Shown here in pieces: positions 18,341 to 26,336 of a stretch of 64,000 bases of DNA. Below the pieces are notes generated by a model. The model was not told where the DNA came from. It searched no databases and worked only from the letters and a program-made list of their open reading frames with translations. Numbering within the stretch: position 1 is the stretch's first letter; each line of letters opens with the position of its first letter. This DNA comes from Micromonospora radicis. Its GTDB lineage: Bacteria; Actinomycetota; Actinomycetes; Mycobacteriales; Micromonosporaceae. The stretch spans positions 124,001-188,000 of the forward strand of contig NZ_QXEC01000004.1 of the NCBI RefSeq assembly GCF_003583405.1, read 5' to 3'. Position numbers and translations under genes: made by a program.

Positions 18341-18482
18341 GGTTCTCCCTGTTCCGCCTGACCCGGGGTGGGCAGGCGGAGAGGAAGACGACCCGTGAAT
18401 GCGGAAAGTTGATCCGCCCACGACTCAACCTTTCCGGGGCCTCACCCGTCCTGATCGGATGTGCGGCAGGTAAGAGGTGGCG

Positions 18483-19007
18483 ATGGCCAGGGGTGACGCC
18501 GAGTTCGTCGAGTTCGTCCACGCGGCGTCCGGCCGGCTGGCCCATGCCGCGTACCTGATGACCGGCGACCACCACCAGGCCGAGGACGCCACCCAGACCG
18601 CGTTGGTCCGCACCTACGCCTCCTGGTCGCGGGTACGGCGCGACGACCCGTACGCGTACACCAGGCGGGTGCTGGTCAACCACATCGTCGACAACTGGCG
18701 GCGGCCGATCCGGGAGTATCCCACCGACGAGCTTCCGCAGCAGCGCCGAGGCGACGTCGCCGACGAGGTGACCGCGCGGCGCTGGTTGCAGGCCGCCCTC
18801 GGCACGCTCACCGCCCGGGAGCGGGCGATCGTCGTCCTGCGGTACCTGTTCGACCTGCCCGAAGCCCAGGTGGCCCGCGAACTCGACGTCTCCCTGGGCA
18901 CGGTGAAGAGCACCAGCTCCCGGGCTCTGGAGAAGCTGCGGCAGGCCCTGGGCGAGCAACCCCGCCCGCCCGGAGGGCGAGTAGCGAGCACGCCCGGAGG
19001 GCGATGA
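18483..19007 (+). CDS. RNA polymerase sigma-70 factor, SigE family (ECF)
   Basis: A roughly 174-residue ECF sigma factor. Region 2 contains HAAYLMTGDHHQAEDATQTA and WSRVRRDDPYAYTRRVLVNH. Region 4 contains LGTLTARERAIVVLRYLF and the helix-turn-helix VARELDVSLGTVKSTSSRAL. This is the actinomycete SigE family. The ATG at 18483 is preferred because AGAGGTGG lies just upstream; a GTG at 18477 is also possible. It overlaps the following membrane protein gene by four bases, so that product is a likely regulator or target of this sigma factor. Confidence 0.9.
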   Translation: MARGDAEFVEFVHAASGRLAHAAYLMTGDHHQAEDATQTALVRTYASWSRVRRDDPYAYTRRVLVNHIVDNWRRPIREYPTDELPQQRRGDVADEVTARRWLQAALGTLTARERAIVVLRYLFDLPEAQVARELDVSLGTVKSTSSRALEKLRQALGEQPRPPGGRVASTPGGR

Positions 19008-19756
19008 TGAACGACACCGACCGCCTCCGGGCGGCCCTGCGCGCCAGTGAACCGGAAGGCCGGGGCCGGTTCGACGTCGACACGATCATGCGGGAGGGGC
19101 GCCGACGACGGCACCGCCGCCGGGCGGTCCGGGGCGCCGTCGTCGTCCTGTCGGTCGCGGTGGTGGCCGCCGGTGTGCTGGCCGTGCTGCGCCGACCCGT
19201 GTCGATCGACCCGGCTGCCGTACCGGCGCCGCAGGTCACCGTGACCGTCGGCACCCCGACCGCCGGGCCGCCCGCCAGCGCCGAACCGACCGCCACCGAG
19301 CCGCCCGGCAAGCCGCCGATCGGGGAGGTCGTGGCGACCGGACTCCGGTACGGCGCCGACGAGATGGTGTTCTACTTCGTCCCGGTCAGTGTGCCGGGCG
19401 CACCCGAGGTGACGATCGGGCTGGTCGCCGGCCGGCGTACTCCCGACGGCGAGCTGGTCGCGGAGTACCTGGCCAACGACGTCGAGGGCAGCGACCGCCG
19501 ACCCGGCTTCCACCAGATCGGTTACGAACCGTCGACCGAACCCCTGCCCGCCGACCCGGTACCGACGTTCGGGTACTTCGTCGGACCGGCCGTGCGCATC
19601 GTCGGTCGGGTCGGCAAGGTGTCCGTTCCGGCGAAGCTCGCCCGCTGGAGCGAGGACCCCGACGTGGTGATCTTCTGGTTCCCGCCGCAGTCGCTGTCCC
19701 CGGGGCAGCGGTTGGACGGCATCCTCGCCTGGGACGCGCAGGACCGGCGGCTCTGA
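19004..19756 (+). CDS. membrane-anchored protein coupled to the sigma factor (possible anti-sigma)
   Basis: A 250-residue protein with an N-terminal cytoplasmic stretch (about 1-40, very Arg-rich just before the membrane), one membrane helix (AVVVLSVAVVAAGVLAVL), a Pro/Thr-rich linker and an extracytoplasmic domain (about 100-250) of unknown family. It starts at an ATG overlapping the sigma stop by four bases. The topology and coupling fit an anti-sigma or sensor partner, but no zinc-binding anti-sigma motif (HxxxCxxC) is present, so the role is inferred from position only. Confidence 0.7.
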   Translation: MMNDTDRLRAALRASEPEGRGRFDVDTIMREGRRRRHRRRAVRGAVVVLSVAVVAAGVLAVLRRPVSIDPAAVPAPQVTVTVGTPTAGPPASAEPTATEPPGKPPIGEVVATGLRYGADEMVFYFVPVSVPGAPEVTIGLVAGRRTPDGELVAEYLANDVEGSDRRPGFHQIGYEPSTEPLPADPVPTFGYFVGPAVRIVGRVGKVSVPAKLARWSEDPDVVIFWFPPQSLSPGQRLDGILAWDAQDRRL

Positions 19757-19780
19757 GCCGGCGGGGCGTACGCGCCGACG

Positions 19781-19812
19781 GGCCCGGGGCGCGACCGCCG
19801 CCCCAGGCCCGA
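19781..19812. terminator. terminator between sigma operon and GH1 gene
   Basis: An imperfect GC-rich inverted repeat (CGGGCCcgGGGC / GCCCCaGGCCCG) lies between the convergent ends of the membrane protein gene and the beta-glucosidase gene. Confidence 0.5.
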
Positions 19813-19826
19813 GTGCTACCGGTCGG

Positions 19827-21341
19827 TCACAGGGCGTTGTCGGCGATGACCTTGCGGTACCAGTGGGCGCTGCGCTTGAACACCCGACGCTGCGTGGGGT
19901 AGTCGACGTAGATGAGTCCCCAGCGCTGTTCGTAGCCCTCTTCCCACTCGAAGTTGTCCAGCAGGGACCAGACGTGGAAGCTCTCCAGCGGCACCCCGTC
20001 GGCGATGGCGCGGTGGGCGGCGGCGAGGTGGTCGCGCAGGAAGGTGACCCGGCCGGTGTCCTCGACCGTGCCGTCGGCCCCGAGCACGTCGGGCGTGGGC
20101 AGGCCGTTCTCGGTGACGGTGAGCGGAACCGGGCCGTAGTCGCGGGTGACCCGGGTCAGGATGTCGTACATGCCGTCCGGGTAGATCTGTTGCCAGCTGG
20201 CCTCGGAGGTGGGCCAGCGGCGGACGGTGCCGCCGGTGCCGGTGACGTAGATCGGGGTGTAGTACTGCACGGCGAGCAGGTCGACGGGCGAGGAGATGAT
20301 CTCCAGGTCGCCGTCCTGGATTCCGCGTACCAGCCGGCTGTCCGGACCGAGGTCGGCCAGCACGTCCTCGGGGTAGCTGCCGTGGAAGGCCGAGTCGAGG
20401 TAGAGCCGGTTCTCGTAGCCGTCGTACAGCCGGGCCGCCTCGGCGGCGGCGGGGGAGTCGTCGGCGGGGTAGCACGGATGCAGGTTGAAGGCCGGCCCGA
20501 TGCGGCCGTTGCTGCCGTCGGCGCGCAGCGACTGCACGGCGAGGCCGTGGGCGAGTTGCAGGTGGTGCGCGACCAGGTAGGCCGCGTCCGGATCCTGCCG
20601 GCCGGGGGCGTGGTGGCCGCGCAGGTAGCCGTTCTGCACGACGGTCTTGGGCTCGTTGATGGTGAGCCAGACCGGCACCCGGTCACCGAGTGCGGCGAAG
20701 ACCGTCGCGGCGTAGTCGGCGAACCGGTGGGCGACGTCGCGGGACTCCCAGCCGCCGGCGTCCTGCAGGGTCTGCGGCAGATCCCAGTGGAACAGCGTGG
20801 CCATCGGGGCGATGCCCCGTTCGTGCAGGCCGTCGACGAGTCGGCGGTAGAAGTCGAGGCCGCGTTGGTTGGCGGCGCCGGTGCCGTCGGGCTGGATGCG
20901 CGGCCAGGAGATGGAGAACCGGTAGCTGCGCAGCCCCAGGTCGCGCATCAGATCGAGGTCTTCGGCGTAGCGGTGGTAGTGGTCGGCGGCGACGTCCCCG
21001 GTGTCGCCGTTGCGGGTGCGCCCCGGAGTACGGCTGAAGGTGTCCCAGACGGATTCGCCGCGGCCGTCCTCCTTGGCGGCGCCCTCGATCTGGTACGCCG
21101 AGGTGGCCGCGCCCCAACCGAAGTCCGGCGGGAAGAGCAGCCGGGCGGCCGGCTCGGCGCGTTCGACCGGGTCCTCGGACCGGCAACCGGTGAGTGCGGT
21201 GGCGCCGGCCGCGGTGGCGGCGGCACCGAGGGTGGCACCGGCCGGCGTGGCGGCGGCACCGAGAGCGGGACCGGCCGGCGTGGCGGCGGTGGCCGAGAGC
21301 GCCGCGCGGCGCAGCAGGTGTCGCCTGGTGAGCATCGACAT
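19827..21341 (-). CDS. secreted GH1 beta-glucosidase, putative lipoprotein
   Basis: A 504-residue glycoside hydrolase family 1 enzyme. The catalytic acid/base lies in TINEPKTV and the nucleophile in TVTENGLPTP; FGWGAATSAYQIEGA is the family N-terminal signature. Unlike cytoplasmic actinomycete GH1 enzymes, it has an N-terminal export signal with two Arg pairs (TRRHLLRRAAL, Tat-like), a long Ala/Gly/Thr tandem repeat, and a lipobox-like LTGC with Cys at residue 53. It should hydrolyse cellobiose or other beta-glucosides outside the membrane. A CebR-like box (21377-21390) lies 36 bp upstream, which supports cellobiose control together with the divergent GH48 cellulase. Confidence 0.9.
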   Translation of the reverse strand: MSMLTRRHLLRRAALSATAATPAGPALGAAATPAGATLGAAATAAGATALTGCRSEDPVERAEPAARLLFPPDFGWGAATSAYQIEGAAKEDGRGESVWDTFSRTPGRTRNGDTGDVAADHYHRYAEDLDLMRDLGLRSYRFSISWPRIQPDGTGAANQRGLDFYRRLVDGLHERGIAPMATLFHWDLPQTLQDAGGWESRDVAHRFADYAATVFAALGDRVPVWLTINEPKTVVQNGYLRGHHAPGRQDPDAAYLVAHHLQLAHGLAVQSLRADGSNGRIGPAFNLHPCYPADDSPAAAEAARLYDGYENRLYLDSAFHGSYPEDVLADLGPDSRLVRGIQDGDLEIISSPVDLLAVQYYTPIYVTGTGGTVRRWPTSEASWQQIYPDGMYDILTRVTRDYGPVPLTVTENGLPTPDVLGADGTVEDTGRVTFLRDHLAAAHRAIADGVPLESFHVWSLLDNFEWEEGYEQRWGLIYVDYPTQRRVFKRSAHWYRKVIADNAL

Positions 21342-21376
21342 GGAATCTCCTCGTGGATGGGGTTGACCGCCGGAGC

Positions 21377-21390
21377 CGGGAGCGCTCCCA
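21377..21390. promoter_or_regulatory. CebR-like operator upstream of GH1 gene
   Basis: The site CGGGAGCGCTCCCA matches the published CebR consensus TGGGAGCGCTCCCA at 13 of 14 positions. CebR is the LacI-family cellulose-utilisation repressor of streptomycetes, released by cello-oligosaccharides. The site lies 36 bp before the beta-glucosidase start. Confidence 0.85.
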
Positions 21391-21676
21391 AACCAAGCGT
21401 AGAGGCTGGGCGGTCAGCACCGGGGCCCGATCGTCGCAGATCATCGGGGGGCGCGGTGGCGGGGGTGTCAAAGGGGTGGGCGTTTACCGGTCGGGCGTCG
21501 GGTGCGGCGGGACCGGGGTACGCCGAGTTCCGCGGGCGGACCGGCGGCGCGCGCCCGGGCGGTCGGCGGGGCGTCGCGGCTGGCGGTCGGCGGGCGGGTC
21601 GACTGCCGTGCGGGGCGCGCGGGTGATGCGCGTCTGACCCGTCGGCCTCTTTTCCCATCGTGAACGGGGGTTTAGT

Positions 21677-21709
21677 GTGGGGACGGGGGAGGGCAACCCC
21701 CGTCCCCAC
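21677..21709. terminator. isolated strong hairpin without a neighbouring gene
   Basis: A perfect 13-bp stem (GTGGGGACGGGGG / CCCCCGTCCCCAC) with a 7-nt loop sits in the middle of the divergent promoter region, over 300 bp from either gene start. It could terminate an unannotated transcript or be a structured leader or non-coding RNA. Confidence 0.5.
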
Positions 21710-21925
21710 CGTGTTGCGGTACACGCACGTGCGGATTGGCGTCCCAGTCGTGCGTGTCGCGCGGGAGCCGGGCCACGCGAGTGGCTTGTGGATCCACCTC
21801 CCTCCACTTTGTAGTGGGGCGACGGCTGACGGCGGTGTCCGGGCTGGCCCGCCGTCGGCCTGCGGTCTTCGCGCCCGGTGCCGTGGGCACGGCGTCGGGC
21901 CATCAATTGCGTGGAGCCTTGTCGA

Positions 21926-21939
21926 TGGAAGCGCTCCCA
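21926..21939. promoter_or_regulatory. CebR-like operator, GH48 distal
   Basis: TGGAAGCGCTCCCA matches the CebR consensus at 13 of 14 positions and sits inside a longer imperfect palindrome (GTCGATGG...CCATCGAC). It is about 360 bp upstream of the GH48 cellulase start. Confidence 0.8.
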
Positions 21940-22038
21940 TCGACGTTGCTGCGACTGTAACGCCCGTCACGCCGTTGTGAAAGCCCCAAAACGAGATCGA
22001 AACAACTCGGTGTTTCCGGAAGCGTCACCGTCTGGTGC

Positions 22039-22052
22039 TGGGAGCGCTTCCA
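22039..22052. promoter_or_regulatory. CebR-like operator, GH48 proximal
   Basis: TGGGAGCGCTTCCA matches the CebR consensus at 13 of 14 positions. It is about 250 bp upstream of the GH48 start and 100 bp from the second box, so looping between dimers is possible. Confidence 0.85.
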
Positions 22053-22301
22053 TGGCACACTGTCGATCGACCGCGTGGAGCCAAGGTACGCGTGAGCGCG
22101 GGTCGCCGAGGGCTTCCGGTGCGTCCGGTACGGCGTCCCACCAGCAGCGGAAGTGCAGCCGTCTGGCGACGACGCCCCCGCCGCATCCCGGCCGCCGGCC
22201 GGGGCCACCACCATCCACTGGCGTCTCGCGGTCCTGTCGTCGGCGAGGCGTCACCGCCGGGGCGGCACACCCCCGGCCAGGTCCGAGGAGACACCGCGCA
22301 G

Positions 22302-25202
22302 ATGAGAAATCTGGCAAGACGTCGCCGCTTGGCGTGGCTCGCCGCCGCGGCACTGGCGATCGGCGGGGTGACCGTTCCCGCCGGGGCCGCACAGGCCGCG
22401 CCGGCCTGTGACGTCGTCTACACCACCAACGACTGGAGCAACGGCTTCACCGCCAACCTCACCCTCCGGAACATCGGCGACCCGATCAACGGCTGGACGT
22501 TGCGGTTCGCCTTCCCCGGCAACCAACGGGTCACCCAGGGCTGGTCGGCTCGCTGGAGCCAGAGCGGCAACGAGGTCACCGCCGTCAACGAGTCGTACAA
22601 CGGCAACCTCGCCACCGGTGGCAGCACCACCATCGGCTTCAACGGCTCCTACACCGGCAGCAACCCGAAGCCCACCTCGTTCTCGGTCAACGGGGTCACC
22701 TGCGGTGGCACCACGCAGCAGCCCCCGACGGTGAGCCTGTCGGTCCCCGCCGGCCCGTTCGTGGCCCCCGCCACCGTGCCGCTGACCGCCACCGCGAGCG
22801 ACCCGGACGGCACCATCGCCCGCGTCGAGTTCTACCGCAACGGGCTGCTGGTGAACACCGACACCACCGCGCCGTACGCGTACACCCTGGAGAACCTGCC
22901 GGCCGGTGACTACACCGTGCAGGCCCGGGCGTACGACAACAGCGGCCTGTCGGCGGTCGCCGAGCGGGCGTTCACCGTCACCGCCGCCACCTCGCCCGCG
23001 CTGGTCGCCACCCCGACCGCGCTCAGCGTGCCCGAGGGCGGCAGCTCGACGTTCAACCTCAAGCTGAACCGGGCGCCCACCGCGAACGTCGCGGCGAGCC
23101 TGACCCGCACCGGCGACACCGACATCACCGTCTCGCCGACCTCGGTGACGCTCACCCCGAGCAACTGGAACACCGGCGTCGACGTGACCGTCCGCGCCGC
23201 CGAGGACGCCGACACGGTGGGCGGCACCGCCACCATCACCGCCTCGGCCACCGGCCACACGCCGGCCACCGTCACCGTCACCGAGATCGACAACGACGTG
23301 CCCGGTGGCGACGGCGAGTACGTCCAGCGCTTCCTCGCCCAGTACGGCAAGATCAAGAACTCGGGTTACTTCAGCCCCGAGGGGGTGCCGTACCACTCCA
23401 TCGAGACGCTCATCGTCGAGGCACCCGACCACGGCCACCAGACCACCTCGGAGGCGTTCAGCTTCTGGCTGTGGCTGGAGGCGTACTACGGTCGGGTCAC
23501 CCAGAACTGGACCCCGTTCAACAACGCCTGGACGGTGATGGAGCGCTACATCATCCCGTCCACGGCCGACCAGCCGACCGCCGGCAGCCCCGGCGACGCC
23601 TCCTACGCCGCCGAGAACGACCTGCCCAGCCAGTACCCGTCCCAGCTGGACTCCAACGTGCCGGTCGGCCGTGACCCGCTGCGCTCGGAACTCCAGCAGA
23701 CCTACGGCACCGGCAACATCTACGGCATGCACTGGCTGCTCGACGTGGACAACGTCTACGGCTTCGGCCGCTGCGGCGACGGCACCACCCGCCCGGCGTA
23801 CATCAACACCTTCCAGCGGGGCACCCAGGAGTCGGTGTGGGAGACCGTGCCGCACCCGTCCTGCGACACCTTCGCGCACGGCGGCCAGTACGGCTACCTG
23901 GACCTGTTCATCAAGGAGTCCGGCGCGCCCGCCAAGCAGTGGAAGTACACCAACGCCCCGGACGCCGACGCCCGCGCCGTGCAGGCCGCCTACTGGGCGC
24001 TGACCTGGGCCAAGGAGCAGAACAAGGCGGCCGACGTGGCGGCCACCGTGACCAAGGCCGCGCGGATGGGTGACTACCTGCGGTACGCCCTGTTCGACAA
24101 GTACTTCAAGCGGATCGGCAACTGCGTCGGGGCCAGCGCCTGCCCGGCCGGCAACAACCGCGAGTCCGCGCACTACCTGCTGTCCTGGTACTACGCCTGG
24201 GGCGGCGCGTACGACGCCAGCCAGAACTGGTCCTGGCGGATCGGCTCCAGCCACAGCCACTTCGGCTACCAGAACCCGTTCGCGGCCTGGGCGCTGACCA
24301 ACGTCGACGAGCTCAAGCCGCGCTCGCCGACGGCTGCCGCGGACTGGAACAACAGCCTCAACCGGCAGCTGGAGCTGTACACCTGGCTGCAGTCGGCCGA
24401 GGGCGGCATCGCCGGTGGCGCGACCAACAGCTGGGGCGGGCACTACGGCACCCCGCCGGCCGGCACCGCCACCTTCTACGGCATGTTCTACGACGAGGAT
24501 CCGGTCTACAACGACCCGCCGTCGAACCAGTGGTTCGGCATGCAGGCCTGGTCGATGCAGCGCATCGCCGAGCTGTACCTGGTCTCCGGCAACGCCCGGG
24601 CCAAGGTGCTGCTGGACAAGTGGGTGCCGTGGGCGATCGCCAACACCACGCTGGGCACCAACTGGTCCATCCCGTCGGACATGAAGTGGACCGGCCAGCC
24701 CAACAACTGGAACCCGAGCAACCCGCAGCCGAACAACAACCTGCACGTCGAGGTGACGGTCAAGGGTCAGGACGTCGGCGTCGCCGCCGCCTACGCCCGC
24801 ACGCTCATCGCGTACGCGGCGAAGTCGGGCAACACGGCGGCGAAGAACACGGCCAAGGGCCTGCTGGACGCGCTGCACGCGGCCAGCGACGCCCAGGGCG
24901 TGTCGACGGTGGAGAAGCGCGGCGACTACCGGCGCTTCGACGACGTCTACGACGCCAGCACCGGGCAGGGCCTGTACATCCCGCAGGGCTGGACCGGCCG
25001 GATGCCCAACGGTGACGTCGTCGCACCGGGCAAGAGCTTCGTCGACATCCGGTCGTTCTACAAGAACGACCCGGCGTGGCCCAAGGTCCAGGCGTACCTC
25101 GACGGCGGGCCGGAGCCGGAGTTCCGCTACCACCGGTTCTGGGCGCAGGCGGACGTCGCCATGGCCTACGCCGACTACGGGAAGCTGTTCCCCAACGGCT
25201 GA
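22302..25202 (+). CDS. secreted GH48 cellulase with CBM2, Ig-like and Calx-beta-like domains
   Basis: A 966-residue exoglucanase. A Sec signal ends near residue 35 (AGAAQA). A family 2 cellulose-binding module follows (about 37-130, two Cys and exposed Trp residues such as NGWTLRF and TQGWSARW). Next come an Ig-like domain (about 140-228, DPDGTIARVEFYRNG), a Calx-beta-like domain (about 232-325, LSVPEGGSSTFNLKL) and the GH48 catalytic domain (about 330-966). The proposed proton donor is the Glu of TTSEAFSFWLWLEA (residue about 384). GH48 enzymes cut cellulose processively from reducing ends and are key to actinomycete cellulolysis. The cellobiose produced would feed the neighbouring GH1 enzyme. 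Two CebR-like boxes lie upstream and a terminator follows. Confidence 0.95.
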   Translation: MRNLARRRRLAWLAAAALAIGGVTVPAGAAQAAPACDVVYTTNDWSNGFTANLTLRNIGDPINGWTLRFAFPGNQRVTQGWSARWSQSGNEVTAVNESYNGNLATGGSTTIGFNGSYTGSNPKPTSFSVNGVTCGGTTQQPPTVSLSVPAGPFVAPATVPLTATASDPDGTIARVEFYRNGLLVNTDTTAPYAYTLENLPAGDYTVQARAYDNSGLSAVAERAFTVTAATSPALVATPTALSVPEGGSSTFNLKLNRAPTANVAASLTRTGDTDITVSPTSVTLTPSNWNTGVDVTVRAAEDADTVGGTATITASATGHTPATVTVTEIDNDVPGGDGEYVQRFLAQYGKIKNSGYFSPEGVPYHSIETLIVEAPDHGHQTTSEAFSFWLWLEAYYGRVTQNWTPFNNAWTVMERYIIPSTADQPTAGSPGDASYAAENDLPSQYPSQLDSNVPVGRDPLRSELQQTYGTGNIYGMHWLLDVDNVYGFGRCGDGTTRPAYINTFQRGTQESVWETVPHPSCDTFAHGGQYGYLDLFIKESGAPAKQWKYTNAPDADARAVQAAYWALTWAKEQNKAADVAATVTKAARMGDYLRYALFDKYFKRIGNCVGASACPAGNNRESAHYLLSWYYAWGGAYDASQNWSWRIGSSHSHFGYQNPFAAWALTNVDELKPRSPTAAADWNNSLNRQLELYTWLQSAEGGIAGGATNSWGGHYGTPPAGTATFYGMFYDEDPVYNDPPSNQWFGMQAWSMQRIAELYLVSGNARAKVLLDKWVPWAIANTTLGTNWSIPSDMKWTGQPNNWNPSNPQPNNNLHVEVTVKGQDVGVAAAYARTLIAYAAKSGNTAAKNTAKGLLDALHAASDAQGVSTVEKRGDYRRFDDVYDASTGQGLYIPQGWTGRMPNGDVVAPGKSFVDIRSFYKNDPAWPKVQAYLDGGPEPEFRYHRFWAQADVAMAYADYGKLFPNG

Positions 25203-25208
25203 ACGACT

Positions 25209-25238
25209 CCTCCGGGTGGGCGGTGACCCACCCGGAGG
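25209..25238 (+). terminator. terminator after GH48 gene
   Basis: A perfect 12-bp stem (CCTCCGGGTGGG / CCCACCCGGAGG) with a 6-nt loop begins 6 bp after the cellulase stop. Confidence 0.82.
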
Positions 25239-25567
25239 TTCCGGCCGGGCCTCGGGGGTAGAGGCAGGTACCGGCCGGGCGGCCTGACTCCCACGGTCAG
25301 GTCGGGGTGGGTCGGCCCTCTGGCCGACGCAGCGGAGCAGCCGGCCCACCCCATCGCCCGAGGATTCGGGCGTGCCGCGCAGATCGCGAAAAAAAGTAGC
25401 CGCCCCGGCATCACAACATCGCCGGGAACGGAGTAACGTACATCACCGGAGAGGCCGCTCCCCCCGTGGCGGCCTCTCCCTTTGCATATGTCCCTGGATG
25501 TTCGCGTACGCCCTCGGATGCCGGCCGGTGCCCGGAAGTCGCGCGGGCCCACCGACCCCTGCGGCGC
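25239..25567. other. convergent intergenic region with candidate small RNA
   Basis: No protein gene is visible. The region contains an A-rich segment (CGAAAAAAAGTAG at about 25387) and a CCCGGC/GCCGGG hairpin at about 25405-25430. A strong C-loop hairpin at 25448-25479 is followed by CTTT. The final hairpin is listed as part of a candidate non-coding RNA. Confidence 0.5.
25390..25484 (+). ncRNA. candidate small RNA with a C6 loop
   Basis: Two hairpins lie in tandem. The first has CCCGGC/GCCGGG arms around ATCACAACATC. The second is an 11-bp stem (GGAGAGGCCGC / GCGGCCTCTCC) whose loop contains six consecutive C residues, followed by CTTTGC. There is no coding gene upstream on this strand except the cellulase, which has its own terminator. 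A terminal stem with a C-run loop resembles the actinobacterial 6C RNA class, but the first loop has only a short C-run. The 5' end is a guess, and the second hairpin could instead serve the DUF3159 gene on the other strand. Confidence 0.4.
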
Positions 25568-26251
25568 TCAGCCGCCGGGCGTCGCGATCGGACCCTCCGA
25601 CGGGTGCCGCAGCCCCGGATGCCCCGCCGGCAGCGACCGGCGCACCACCGCCCAGCTGACCGCCAGCGCCGCGGCGACCAGCGGCCAGGTCAACCCGACC
25701 CGGGCCGCGGTGAGGGCGACCACCTGCCCACCGAGATACAACGGCAGGAACACCAGCACCCGGAGCACGTAGGTCGCCGTCCACACCCAACTGCCCCGGG
25801 CGTACGCCCGCAGCAGCGCCCGGTCGCGGCGCCATCGCCCCCGCTGACCGAGGGCGGCGCCGACCACCACCCCGAGCAGCGGCCAGCGCACCACGATGCT
25901 GACCGCCCACACCAGCGCGCTGGCCGCGTTGGCGAGCAGCTGCAGCAGGAAGAAGTCCTCGGCCCGTCCGGTACGGGCCACCACGATCGCCGCCACGCAG
26001 ACGGCGAGCAACCCGATCAGCACCGACCGGGGACGGTCGCCCCGGCGCAGCCGCCAACCGGCCACCGCGGCACCGACCGCCAGGGCGGCCACCACCCCGG
26101 CGGTCACCGAGCGGTCGGCCAGCAGCCAACCCGCCGTGAAGGCGACCGGCGGCAGGGTGGCGTCGACCGCTCCCCGGCGACCGCCGAGCAGATCGGCCAA
26201 CGACTCCGGTCGCGGGACGTCCGGAGTGTCACGCTGCTGCGTACCGGTCAC
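25568..26251 (-). CDS. DUF3159 family membrane protein
   Basis: A 227-residue protein with five to six hydrophobic segments. The N-terminal SLADLLGGRRGAVDATLPPV is characteristic of DUF3159. A conserved QLLANAASALVWAVSIVV helix and the GSWVWTATYVLRVLVFLPLY segment follow. Members are restricted to actinobacteria and their function is unknown. The ATG at 26251 leaves a short cytoplasmic N-terminus. It is divergent from the PAP2 phosphatase gene (86 bp apart). Confidence 0.85.
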   Translation of the reverse strand: MTGTQQRDTPDVPRPESLADLLGGRRGAVDATLPPVAFTAGWLLADRSVTAGVVAALAVGAAVAGWRLRRGDRPRSVLIGLLAVCVAAIVVARTGRAEDFFLLQLLANAASALVWAVSIVVRWPLLGVVVGAALGQRGRWRRDRALLRAYARGSWVWTATYVLRVLVFLPLYLGGQVVALTAARVGLTWPLVAAALAVSWAVVRRSLPAGHPGLRHPSEGPIATPGG

Positions 26252-26336
26252 CGTCGCCCTCCTTCACCTGCCCGCAAACCTATCCCGGTGAGGTCGGCGG
26301 GCCACCGGTCGGCCGGCCACACCGGGCCGCTAAGTT

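Larger units (their letters stand above)
21342..22301. other. regulatory region between GH1 and GH48 genes
   Basis: A 960-bp divergent intergenic region. It holds three CebR-like boxes (listed separately) and a strong isolated hairpin at 21677-21709. A lower-GC stretch around 21900-22060 is expected for promoters. Several overlapping frames exist, but none has a convincing start or natural composition, so I see no protein gene here. Confidence 0.6.

Noticed and set aside
22251..25349. 1,032-codon ORF antisense to the GH48 cellulase
   Set aside because: The plus-strand GH48 frame has clear catalytic and binding domains; the antisense frame has none.
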